A stretch of 64,000 bases of DNA from Bromus sterilis. Lineage: Eukaryota; Streptophyta; Magnoliopsida; Poales; Poaceae. The position numbers and the translations under genes were made by a program. Location of the stretch: contig OX465601.1 in NCBI GenBank assembly GCA_950022295.1, forward strand, positions 110,689,501-110,753,500, given 5' to 3'. Positions 22,680 to 34,005 of the stretch are shown here, in pieces (within the stretch, counting starts at the first letter, position 1; every line of letters starts with the position of its first letter). The notes below the pieces were generated by a model, which was given only the letters and a program-made list of their open reading frames with translations, had not been told where the DNA came from and did not search any database.

Positions 22680-23181
22680 ATGGCGCCAACAACTGAATCT
22701 TGCTCAACTGCTGCACTGGAACTCAAATCATTTGTTATAGATATGAAGACCTTGCAGCGCACACATGAAGATGATCGTAAGGAGTTCCATGAATTCCAAA
22801 ACACTGTCAATAGGAACTTTGTTACTATGCAGATTTCTTTTACAAGATTCAAGAAAATTTAACACGTTTACTGTTAGACACTGAGCCACGGGAAGAAGAA
22901 TAACTTGGTGAGCAATCGGCTCAAGAACCGTGCCCCCTAAGAAATCTGCGGTGGTGACTACTCCAGCAACAGGACGACCGAAGCAATTGCAACACCAGCC
23001 TCCCAACACTGAACAACAACAACTGCAGACAGCGGGCTCAACAGTCTTACGCGATCCGTCAAGTAGAGAGATCAACCTCGATGGTACACCTAAGCTTCCT
23101 CAACGTGATCTGCATCTTGAGGGAACGTCTAAGACCACATACAAGCATCCTAACTTTGGCAATCCAAGAGGTGAGATACAC
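22680..23181 (+). pseudogene. gag: R3 gag, N-terminal part
   Basis: The frame from 22680 (MAPTTESCSTAALELKSFV) has a coiled-coil-like stretch, DDRKEFHEFQNTVNRNFV, and stops at 22862. The following segment (MPPKKSAVVTTPATGRPKQ, then a Q-rich linker to NPRGEIH) is in another frame from about 22930, so there is a frameshift. Coding runs into the R2 insertion at 23181 and resumes at 43728. Leader 22342-22679 is non-coding. Confidence 0.65.
23177..23181. repeat. R2 target-site duplication, left copy (tacac)
   Basis: The same five bases follow the R2 3' LTR at 43723-43727. Joining there continues the R3 gag frame (NPRGEIH, then HQSDEFIEDD). Confidence 0.9.
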
Positions 23182-24282
23182 TGTAACAACCCAGATTTCA
23201 CAAAAATTGAAAATTTTGTTTTCGGTGTAAATTGTTTGATTGTCTGATTTGTTTGCGGTGTTTGCATCCCTGATTTATCGATCGGCGATTAATTTCCCCC
23301 TCTTATCTCGTACCGGACGGAGACCGACCATTGCCACCCTGACACTCGACCTTTGCGACACCGGGTTACGTCCGATCACCGTCGCGAAAACCGCACGAGA
23401 CCAGCCGCAACCAACGAAACGAAAAACCCCGTTTAATAAGTAAACAGGATATTTTTATAGCGTGCCGGAAAGTGTTCTCAGAACGGTTCCAGCGCGAGGT
23501 GAACGCTGCCGGTTCGACGCGCTGATCGCGCATTTCGAAGTTTTACCTGAATCAGAGGTCCTGCGGATCCTCGGCGGTCAGAAACGTCAACACCGCGCGC
23601 GCGAGAAAAAAACCGGGGATGTTTTTGCAAACTGCCAGCCACCTGGGCTATATAAAGACCACCACACTCCCCCCACCTCTTTCTAGGGTTTCCCCTAGCA
23701 AACATTGCAGCCACCCCCTCCACTTTGCCCTAATTTTCACTTTTGCCTAATTTTCGTCCAAAACCTAGCCAGATTCATCCTGGACCGTCAGATCTCGCGA
23801 TCCGACGGCCTAGGGAGCTCCCCAGCCAGCCCGCACCCAAGATCCTCCCATGGAGGCTCTCCTCTCCTCCCGAGCCGCGCCGCCCGAGCTGCCTCCGCTC
23901 CGGCCGTCGAGGCGCCGCCGTCCCCAGGTCACGGCCCCGCCTCCTCCTGCTCTCCCTCTTCTCCTCTCTCCCTTCTATCCTCATCTCTCTCTCTGTCGCA
24001 GGAGCCCTCGAGCAGCCACCGCCCCGGAGACCTTGCCGGCGCCTGCACCCAACGGATCCGGCTGCCCCGGCTCCGCCGCGCCACGATCTGCTCGCCTACG
24101 CGCCCCTCACGCCCCGCCGAAGTTCGAGCCTCCCCGCCTCGCCTTGTCCTCGCCGGAGGATGGCCGACGCCGCCGCCCCTCCCGCTCGGGACGACCCGAT
24201 CTAGTCGTCGGCAACCGCCCGCGTCCTGGCTAGCGCAATGTGCTCCCATGGGCCGCCTCCAGCGCCCGCGTGGGCCAGGCGC
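23182..24282 (+). repeat. R2 5' LTR, left piece
   Basis: Starts tgtaacaaccc and matches 39962-41060 of the 3' LTR. TATA box tatataaa at 23649-23656. After it, a GC-rich leader has long but low-complexity Pro/Ser/Arg frames that I do not regard as genes. It is cut at LTR position about 1101 by the left copia copy. Confidence 0.92.
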
Positions 24283-26075
24283 TGTTGGGAATGTGCCCTA
24301 GAGGCAAATAAAATATGTTTTATCGAGCATATTTCATTAGTTCATAATACGTTTGATACTATGCTATAACTGTATTAAGCGGAAACATTAATACAGGTGT
24401 GGTATACCAACAACAAGGTCCCTAGTTAACCCTAGTATACTAGTCCATTGGGCGATTGATGATCAAGGTTTCCTGATCATGAGACAATGGCGTCTGTTGA
24501 CAATGGAGTCGTATCATTGGATAATGATATGATGGACATACACCCACCAGAAGTGTTGCGATGTGATCAAGTCACATAGTTCGACATTGCGATAACTATA
24601 ACGTAGTGACCAGATCCTTTGACCGCAATGATCATACGTAATTGTCATCTATGAGGAGACTTTGATTTGTATCCCACCGCCTGACTGAAATATGATGGCC
24701 ATAACTGTGCACTTTGGGTATTCCGAAATAGATGGTTAATAAGTATGCAAATAGATCAAAGCGAGATTTTTCCATCCGTGTGACGGATAGGTACTCTGGG
24801 CCCACTCGATGATATTGCATCATAAAGTTTGCAAACGTGTGACTAGGTCACGGAGTTGTAATATCACGGGAACGAGTAAACCTGTTTGTTGAGAACGAGG
24901 ACGAACTAGGTATATTGGATATCGATGATCAAACCTTGGACAAGACAAGTACCACAAAACAAAGGGAACAGGCACACGGTTAACGGATCCAACAGCGATT
25001 GAAGTTCATTCGATGGAAGCGCAGGGGCTATCAAGGATTGTAACCAGGTCCAATTGATTAGTCATTGATCAATGAGAATTGTCTCGATCATGTCTGCTGT
25101 TTCCCGGACCGTAGGGTGTTACACTTAAGGGTACTCGACGCAGTAAGGATTGATTCGGGATCACCGGAGAAATTGGAGAGAACACCGGAATTGTTCTGGT
25201 GATGGCCGGAATTGTTCCGATGAAGGCCGGAAGTAGTTCCGGGTATTTTGAAAGGTTCAAAATATATTTAATAATATTTAATATATGTTTTATTATTTAA
25301 TTATCTGAATTAATTATTAAAATGTATTTAAATATATTAAAAATGAATTAAAAAGGTGTATGGGCCTCTAAGGGCCCATTAGGGGAGAGGGGAGCCTCCC
25401 CCCTTGGGCTTGGCGCCAAGGGAGGGGCCCACCCCCTCCTTAGGCCGGCGCACCTCCCCCCTTTGGTGGGATTAGTCCCACCTCGGGGAGGGAGGGAGGA
25501 TCCCATCCCTCCTTGGACTATATAAGGAGGGGCAGGGGTGCCCTTTTGATTCAACAATTGAAGTTCTCTCTCCCTCCTTTCTTTTTCCTCGAGTGGACTC
25601 CCCTTGTTTGGAGTCTACACTTTGTTGGGGATTTCTCCACTATACGCACGCCGTCGTGCTGCTGGAATCGGGATCCGAATCCATCTTCTTTCCGCTGCTC
25701 TACTGGTTCGGAGCCCGGAGGGACGTCGGGTATACTGTATGTGTATAATCCCGTGAGGCACTACACTTGTGGTGCTACTTCATCGTCGTGGCCGTATCTC
25801 GAGGTCTTCATCGACAACGTTACGACGGGGACGTAATCCCGTCATCGGTCTACAAGGATCGGATGGCTACATGAGTCATCGTGGATCTGCGCGGCATCGG
25901 GGATTGCCGGTACGACTACACCAACCACGTTCATGCGGGAACGTTTCCCGCTTAACGGACTACATACTGGTATGTGATCTATCTCTGTCCGTTACTTGCA
26001 TCAGCATAGCATAGGTCTTGGGTATGGGTCTCGTAGGTTATGAAAAATTTGTGTTTTCTGCCCCGAACCCCAACA
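24283..26075 (+). repeat. Left arm 5' LTR (1793 bp)
   Basis: Starts TGTTGGGAATG and ends CCCCAACA. It includes a cluster of ggaattgttccg-type near-palindromic repeats around 25185-25245, the site where both 3' LTRs were later cut. TATA box at 25519-25526. Confidence 0.93.
25519..25526 (+). promoter_or_regulatory. Left arm LTR promoter, pointing into the palindrome
   Basis: tatataag followed by gaggggcaggggtgcc. Transcription would run rightward through the left arm and then into the right arm. Confidence 0.7.
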
Positions 26076-26076
26076 G

Positions 26077-26089
26077 TGGTATCATGAGC
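26077..26089 (+). other. Left arm primer-binding site, one extra base
   Basis: tggtatcatgagc, against tggtatcagagc in the right arm. The extra t would weaken pairing with tRNA-iMet. Confidence 0.75.
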
Positions 26090-27309
26090 AAGGCTATGCG
26101 TAGATGTATTGTACGGATAGAACACATCTAGTATGTGGGCATCAATTCTCCAATTGTTACCCTCTCACGTGTACTCATTTACCATTGCGGCAATGTTTGA
26201 TGAAGCGTCCCCCGACCAACCTTGCGCGTTTACGCGAGACTGGTTCCACGCTTGACATATGGCTTGTACCATATAAAGTGGCCGGGGGGGGGGGTGTCTG
26301 TCTCTCTGCATTAGCGATGCGAAGATGTTTGCAATGGAGGGCCCCGACAGGGGTGTAATAGAGACAATTGTGGATTGGTGTTGTGGCTTGTTTTCGTAGG
26401 ATAGAAACGGTTCTTTTCTCGGAACCCCTAGCAGCCACGTAAAACTTGCAAAAGATAAAGTAGAAAGGCGTTTTTAAATTTAATTTGCATGTAAGGGGGA
26501 ATCATAGCATGTATGATTTCTGTTGCATCCTGTTTTGCTAATATGTTATATATACGACGGTAGCATAATAGGATGATCCCTCACTAAAACCAACATAGTG
26601 TCCTTACCCTAGTGAGCACCACCTGGAAAGTTCTACATTATGGAGGCACCACGTGTCACACGTGTGTCAAACATTTTTTCGTTCACATGAGGTGGGTGTA
26701 GCAATCCTGGCATATGTATATGATATGGCCTTGCATGACACAGCAAAAAATCACATAGGGTGTGGTGGCGAGCCTGACATATGTATATGATATGGCCTCG
26801 GGACACAAGAGACCGAAAGGTCGAGCATGAGTCACTTGGATGATGTGATTGACATGATGGCCTACCTTGAACAACATACTGATGGCCGTGACGATCGGGG
26901 GAGGTATGGTGTTCAAGGATCGTGTAATCACTTAGAAAAAACTATGAGGGATGTTTGTCTGAGTGGGAGTTCCAGAATTGTTTTTTGAAACATGAACTCC
27001 ATATTATGAACTTAATCTTCATGTCTTAGCAAATATCATTGTAGATAACGTCATACCAATGTTTAGAACAATGTCTTTTTTTAGTATGATAGAACTTAAG
27101 GTAAATGGGTCTTACTTCATTGATGTGTACCAACACCATTAGAGATATACTCATTAGTAATGACTTGCTAAACATAATACGAAGAACTGCTAGGAGATAC
27201 ACCTGACAACTCCGTAATCAAGGAAGATGATGATGAGTATCGCACTCACCGTCACTTATGAATGACTGTCCAATACACCATAATTCATTCTATGGAATCT
27301 GAATTGTGA

Positions 27310-27600
27310 ATGCATGTTAACCAACACGTATGACGTGCTAGGTGAACTTGAAAGCACTTGGTCACAAATCAGAGTAATGGAATATAAGTATATGGACGGG
27401 GTTTCTTTCAACTATGGTGGAAGGAACAACCTGCTGAGAAAGTCACTTGGAAAATGTATAAGATACATGGAACACCTTGTGTATAAATTGGACTACTGAA
27501 TGACTGGTTACTTTGCGATAACTGGGGAGTTGCATTCGCTTCCTCCCAGTTACAAAGACCATGTCTGAACTATGTCATGCAGGAGAATCGTTCACCTGTC
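27310..27600 (+). pseudogene. gag: Copia gag relic, left arm
   Basis: The 61-residue frame MLTNTYDVLGELESTW to HLVYKLDY lines up in layout with BARE-type gag (a YDxxxxL start, then the stretch before the conserved SLPPSY). SLPPSYKDHV follows in the same region, at about 27537-27566, and is a recognised BARE gag signature. Stops and small shifts remove coding ability. The right arm has the same relic at 35950-36230. The match is by eye and partial. Confidence 0.45.
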
Positions 27601-29524
27601 ATGAGGTCATGGTTAAAGTCAAGAACTTTAAGAGTAGAACAAATGCATGAATGGTCATTGATGGAGAAGGTATATTTGATATACGAGTTATAAATGTCTT
27701 TCCCACGAAACACTAATTGCGGTTGATTAAGTATTCGATGCTTGAACTTACTGCTTGAGAGTGGCTTGGAAGGGATGAGGTGACAATGTGTGCTGACGGA
27801 AATCAAGATAGTTGATGGTCGACAACACTCTCCCTCTACATCTATCAATTGATTAATATATGAATAAATTTTATGATTGTTTGAATGAGGACTTTATTAG
27901 TGTGTCTTGCATCTCGCGAAGACAATTATTCATATTAGTGAGAAACAAGTCAGTTGTTCTCCTTTTATGAATGATACCTCTTATGGTCACATTACGATTA
28001 TGAATGAGTTATTCTTATATTGATGATAGTTGTTTGATCATTTATAAGAAATATTGTAATGCCAAGAAATATCCAGGCTTAATAATGACACTATAGTTTA
28101 ATTCATGAATGGTATGATGATGTCTTAAGATACTTGATCTCTTGACACATACAAACCATGCCTTTTAGGTGAGATGACTAAAACCTTGCATTCTGGTGAG
28201 CGGAATGTGTACTGATTGTTGAATATCATACATTGTGATGTATCGTATGTCAGCATGTGGTGAATTTCATTATTTCGTATGTGGACTTAGATGAATATTT
28301 GTATTCACTAATGAAACATGAGCCTGAAATAATTTGAAGGGATTTCAGAGTAAAGATGGATATTAAATTAACAAGAAAGACAAGTCTCTACGATTTGATC
28401 AAAGTGACAAATGTTTTGAGTTAGTCTTGGGTATAAAGACTTGTGTGAAAGTTGTTCCACAAATTGCAATGTCTTGAGACACTTCAATATGATTGACGTG
28501 CCTGAACATTGTGATCATATTCTATCGAAAAGTGTATGGTCTAAGTTATCTCTTACCAAGTTACGTTATCATTGTTTAGAGTTATTAATTTAATATGCAA
28601 ACACTCACTTAAGCATAGGGAACCATCTGATTTCGTGGAAACCAACACTATATATGTTATGGTGTGTTGTGGTTTCTAGGAAGCTTGATTTATGTAAGAT
28701 AAATTATCTTTGTAGTGTATCCTTAGACAACTATGGATGCATCTTCCACAACTAGAACCAAAAGGAGCAAAACTTGTATTGCTATGTTTGGTGTTTGTCA
28801 AGAATTGTTCTTGGTAAATGTGGTAATGGAAGAAAAGTGAAAGTTCAACCAAGGTAATTGACCTTGCCTCCAAATGTCAGAGTAGTGCAATGGAATATGT
28901 TCTGGAAGCAAAGATCTACAATAAGAGGAGAAACTAATGATAATGATCATGATCTTTTGATGGGAACTTTTACTGAGAAAGGTAGGATTCAAGAATATAT
29001 ATTTTCCCCTGGTGCAAAATGATATTCATGATTCACTTGTCATGTTAATGGAACAAGACATTCCTACAAACTACAAAGAAGCGATGGTGGACCTAAGTAC
29101 GAGATATGACTACGAGTTATGAAATCCTATGTTGAGTTATATTTAAGATTGCTTGAATCTTATCAAGTAAGGAGGTTACTTGATATTCACAATAACTTCA
29201 GAGTTATGAGGAATAAATGTGAACATCAAAGGGACATCAAGATTGGTTTGTCACAAAGATTGTTTCTGACAAATTCAATGGGTTGACTACAATGTGTAGC
29301 AATGCTTGAGTCAAAGGGATATTCACTACGATTGATCCAGGATTGTTATCAATACCGTGACTTCCTCAAATCCTGTATTTGAAGAAGTGTTGTAATTGGT
29401 ACAACAAGAAGGTTTGAAAAAACATATGGATACTAGTGTCTCGTAAACTGAATTCTCATTTTGATGGATGATCAAAGGATTTTGGACTTAACCAAAATAT
29501 CGAGGAAACATGCATTTGCATGAA

Positions 29525-29815
29525 ACTGAGTGGGAGCTGAATAGTTTTCCTGAAACTTAATATGTAGACGACATATTTTGAGTGGGAGCTATGGGAGTAT
29601 TATCCTAGACTTATATGTAAATGACATATTTGAGTAGGAGCCATGTGGTTAGTATCCTGAACTTAATATGTGTCTGACATATCTAAGTGGGAGCCATGTG
29701 GATGTTATCCTTGTCTTATATGTGGCCGACATATTTGAGTGGGAGCAATATGAGTGTTATCCTATAACTTAATATGTGCATGACATATTTGAGTGGGAAC
29801 ATGATAACATTCTCA
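29525..29815 (+). repeat. Tandem array of YVxDI-coding units, left arm
   Basis: About five units of 52-55 bp. Each has tatgt-n-gacata, reading Y-V-(D, N, S, A or H)-D-I in one frame, then a purine tract like gagtgggag, then tatcc. Y-V-D-D is the catalytic motif of copia reverse transcriptase, and the purine tract resembles the element's own PPT. Mirrored at 33715-34005. Confidence 0.6.
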
Positions 29816-30399
29816 TATATGGATAACATATTATGAATGGTGTAGTTGGTGTTAATGATTATTTGAATCTTTCATAAATGAAGATGAATAAGTATTAAGC
29901 ATTGAAGATCTATTAAGATAGATATGTGTTTAATAACATTGAGTCGTAATACTTTCCTGGATAAGATTCTGAAGGAGTTCAGAATGGGACAAGTCAAGAA
30001 GTGGTCCTTACTTGTATATCCAAGAGAAGTGTTGAGTTAATCTCAGTACAAGAACAATGGTTAATGGTTAATGAAAGAAATGTATGTGTTGGATCCTCTA
30101 TGCCTTTGTCATAGGTTCTTTCATATAAAACCAGAGTTATGTACTCGACGTAATGTGACCCAAGTTCTTAGTAGTAAGAACATGCTGTGATATGATTTAT
30201 GAGTAAATCATTGAACAAAGAGTTAAGTTTATCCTTCAGTGTCTGAAGAGAACTGAGGATACATCTCAAATTTGTAAAGGATAGTGCACTTGACCATAAA
30301 TGTTATGCTGGTTCAAGTTTTGACACTAACCTAGAAAAATTGAGATATCATACTAATGAATGCCTAAGTTGAAAGAAACATGGTTAGACATCAAAGTTG

Positions 30400-30660
30400 C
30401 ATAAAATGCACTAAGGATTGAATCTACATTGATGTGGCTGCTTTAGAAGTAGCAGGAGTTATATTATGGCTTAAGAAGTTCGACTTCTGATTGAGTGAGT
30501 TTCAAGTGTGCATGACTATGGGAAAGTCCGCGTGACCCACCGGATGTCATTGCTATGACACAACAAACGAAGTCTCACTTCACCGTCAAATATATATACC
30601 TCATCATTATAGTGGATAATGAAGGAATGTCAAATTAGGTGACATTATGATTTGCAAAAG
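30400..30660 (+). pseudogene. Copia RNase H C-terminal relic, left arm
   Basis: In one frame the segment YIDVAALEVAGVILWLKKF aligns with the EAEYIA...WLKKF region of copia RNase H, and AMTQQTKSHFTVKYIYLI aligns with the AIAQTKE-type segment that follows. Stops interrupt both. This marks the 3' end of an old pol gene before the PPT at about 30774-30786. Confidence 0.5.
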
Positions 30661-31671
30661 GACATACGGTTCTGAATGGTACCCAGACCGTTGATTCAAC
30701 CTCTTCCACGGGCAAGCATGATCAATATGGAGTTATGATCCAGAGAAAATCAACTAGATTATTTGTACTCTAGTGCAAGTGGGACACTGTTGGGAATGTG
30801 CCCTAGAGGCAAATAAAATATGTTTTATCGAGCATATTCCATTAGTTCATAATACGTTTGATACTATGCTATAACTGTATTAAGCGGAAACATTAATACA
30901 GGTGTGGTATACAAACAACCAAGTCCCTAGTTAACCCTAGTATACTAGTCCATTGGGCGATTGATGATCAAGGTTTCCTGATCATGAGACAATGGCGTCT
31001 GTTGACAATGGAGTCGTATCGTTGGATAATGATATGATGGACATACACCCACCAGAAGTGTTGCGATGTGATCAAGTCACATAGTTCGACATTGCGATAA
31101 CTATAACGTAGTGACCAGATCCTTTGACCGCAATGATCATACGTAATTGTCATATATGAGGAGACTTTGATTTGTATCCCACCGCCTGACTGAAATATGC
31201 TGGCCATAACTGTGCACTTTGGGTATTCCGAAATAGATGGTTGATGAGTATGCAAATAGATCAAAGCGGGATTTTTCCATCCGTGTGACGGATAGGTACT
31301 CTGGGCCCACTCGGTGATATTGCATCATAAAGTTTGCAAACGTGTGACTAGGTCACGGAGTTGTAATATCACGGGAACGAGTAAACTTGTTTGTTGAGAA
31401 CGAGGACGAACTAGGTATATTGGATACCGATGATCAAACCTCGGACAAGCAAAGTACCACAGGACAAAGGGAACATGCACACGGTTAACGGATCCAACAG
31501 CGATTGAAGTTCATTCGATGGAAGCACAGGGGCTATCAAGGATTGTAACCAGGTCCAATTGATTAGTCATTGATAAATGAGAATTGTCTCGATCATGTCT
31601 GTTGTTTCCCGGACCGTAGGGTGTTACACTTAAGGGTACTCGACGCAGTAAGGATTGATTCGGGATCACCG

Positions 31672-31860
31672 GAGAAATTGGAGAGAACACCGGAATTGTT
31701 CCGGTGATGGCCGGAATTTTTCCGATGGGAATTGTTCCGATGAAGGACGAAGTAGTTCCGGAATTGGAGAAAATACCCGGAACTACTTCCGGCCTTCATC
31801 GGAACAATTCCGGCCATCACCGGAACAATTCCGGTATTCTCTCCAATTTCTTCGGTGATC
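31672..31860. repeat. Palindrome centre: fused 3' LTRs
   Basis: Left LTR sequence ends at gtagttccgg (31761), about eight non-matching bases follow, and right-arm sequence starts at aaatacccgg (about 31770). Both LTRs are cut at nearly the same position (about 955-967 of the LTR), at a near-palindromic ccggaagtagttccgg. Arms of about 90 bases here pair almost perfectly. Confidence 0.9.
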
Positions 31861-33714
31861 CCGAATCAATCCTTACTGCGTCGAGTAGCCTTAAGGGTAA
31901 CACCATACGGTCCGAGAAACAGTAGACATGATCGAGACAATTCTCATTGATCAATGACTAATCAATTGGACCTGGTTCCAATCCTTGATAGCCCCTGCGC
32001 TTCCATCGAATGAACTTCAATCGCTGTTGGATCCATTAACCGTGTGCCTGTTCCCTTTGTCATGTGGTACTTTGCTTGTCCGAGGTTTGATCATCGGTAT
32101 CCAATATACCTAGTTCGTCCTCGTTCTCAAAAAACAAGTTTACTCGTTCCCGTGATATTACAATTCCGTGACCTAGTCACACGTTTGAAAACTTTATGAT
32201 GTAACATCACCGAGTGGGCCCAGCGTACCTATCCGTCACACGGATGGACACATCCCGCTTTGTTCTATTTGCATACTCATCAACCATCTATTTCGGAATA
32301 CCCAAAGTGCACCGTTATGGCCAGCATATATCAGTCAGGCGGTGGGATACAAATCAAAGTCTCCTCATAGATGACAATTACGTATGATCATTACGGTCAA
32401 AGGATCTGGTCACTACGTTATAGTTATCGCAATGTCGAACTATGTGACTTGATCACATCGCAACACTTCTGGTGGGTGTATGTCCATCATATCATTATCC
32501 AATGATACGACTCCATTGTCAACAGACGCCATTGTCTCATGATCAGGAAACCTTGATCATCAATCGCCCAATGGACTAGTATACTAGGGTTAACTAGGGA
32601 CCTGGTTGTTTGTATACCACACCTGTATTAATGTTTCCTCTTAATACAGTTATAGCATAGTATCAAACGTATTATGAACTAATGGAATATGCTCGATAAA
32701 ACTTATTTTATTTGCCTCTAGGGCACATTCCCAACAGTCTCCCACTTGCACTAGAGTACAAATAATCTAGTTGCATTTTCTCTGGATCATAACTCCTTAT
32801 TGATCATGCTTGCCCGTGGAAGAGGTTGTATCAACGGTCTGGGTACCATTCAGAACCGTATGTCCTTTTGAAAATCATAATGTCACCTAATTTGACATTC
32901 CTTCATTATACACTATAATGATGAGGTATATATATTTGGCGGTGAAGTGAGACTTCGTTTGCTGTGTCATAGCAATGACATCCGGTGGGTCACGCGGACT
33001 TTCCCATAGTCATGCACACTTGAAACTCACTCAATCAGAAGTCAAACTTATTAAGCCATAATATAACTCATGCTACTTCTAAAGCAGCCACATCAATGTA
33101 GATTCAATCCTTAGTGCATTGTATGCAACTTTGATGTCTAACCACGTTTCTTTCAACTTAGGCATTCATTAGTATGATATCTCAATTTTCTAGGTTAGTG
33201 TCCAAACTTGAACCAACATAACATTTATGGTCAAGTCCACTATCCTTTACAAATTTGAGATGTATCCTCAGTTCTTTTCAGACACTGAAGGATAAACTTA
33301 ACTCTTTGTTCAATGATTTACTCATAAATCATATCACAACATGTTCTTACTACTAAGAACTTGGGTCACATTACGTCGAGTACATAACTCTGGTTTTATA
33401 TGAAAGAACCTATGACAAAGGCATAGAGGATCCAACACATACATTTCTTTCATTAACCATTAACCATTGTTCTTGTACTGAGATTAACTCAACACTTCTC
33501 TTGGATATACAAGTAAGGACCACTTCTTAACTTGTCCCATTCTGAACTCCTTCAGAATCTTATCCAGGAAAGTATTACGACTCAATGTTATTAAACACAT
33601 ATCTATCTTAATAGATCTTCAATGCTTAATACTTATTCATCTTCATTTATGAAAGATTCAAATAATCATTAACACCAACTGCACCATTCATAATATGTTA
33701 TCCATATATGAGAA

Positions 33715-34005
33715 TGTTATCATGCTCCCACTCAAATATGTCATGCACATATTAAGTCTTTGGATAACACTCATATTGCTCCCACTCAAATATGTCGGCC
33801 ACATATAAGACAAGGATAACATCCACATGGATCCCACTTAGATATGTCAGATACATATTAAGTTCAGCATACTAACCACATGGCTCCTACTCAAATATGT
33901 CATTTACATATAAGTCTAGGATAATACTCCCATAGATCCCACTCAAAATATGTCGTCTACATATTAAGTTTCAGGAAAACTATTCAGCTCCCACTCAGTT
34001 TCATG
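33715..34005 (-). repeat. Tandem array of YVxDI-coding units, right arm
   Basis: Mirror of 29525-29815, with the same number and order of units and small substitutions. Confidence 0.6.

Larger units (their letters stand above)
24283..31761 (+). mobile_element. Left arm: BARE/Angela-type non-autonomous copia element
   Basis: 5' LTR 24283-26075, PBS from 26077, eroded internal domain 26090-30787, and a 3' LTR that starts at 30788 and is cut after about 970 bp. The LTR start (TGTTGGGAATGTGCCCTAGA), the CCCCAACA end, the LTR length of 1.8 kb and the leader (ggctatgcgtag; gtgtctgtctctct) are those of the BARE/Angela group. No frame longer than about 100 codons remains. Confidence 0.92.
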
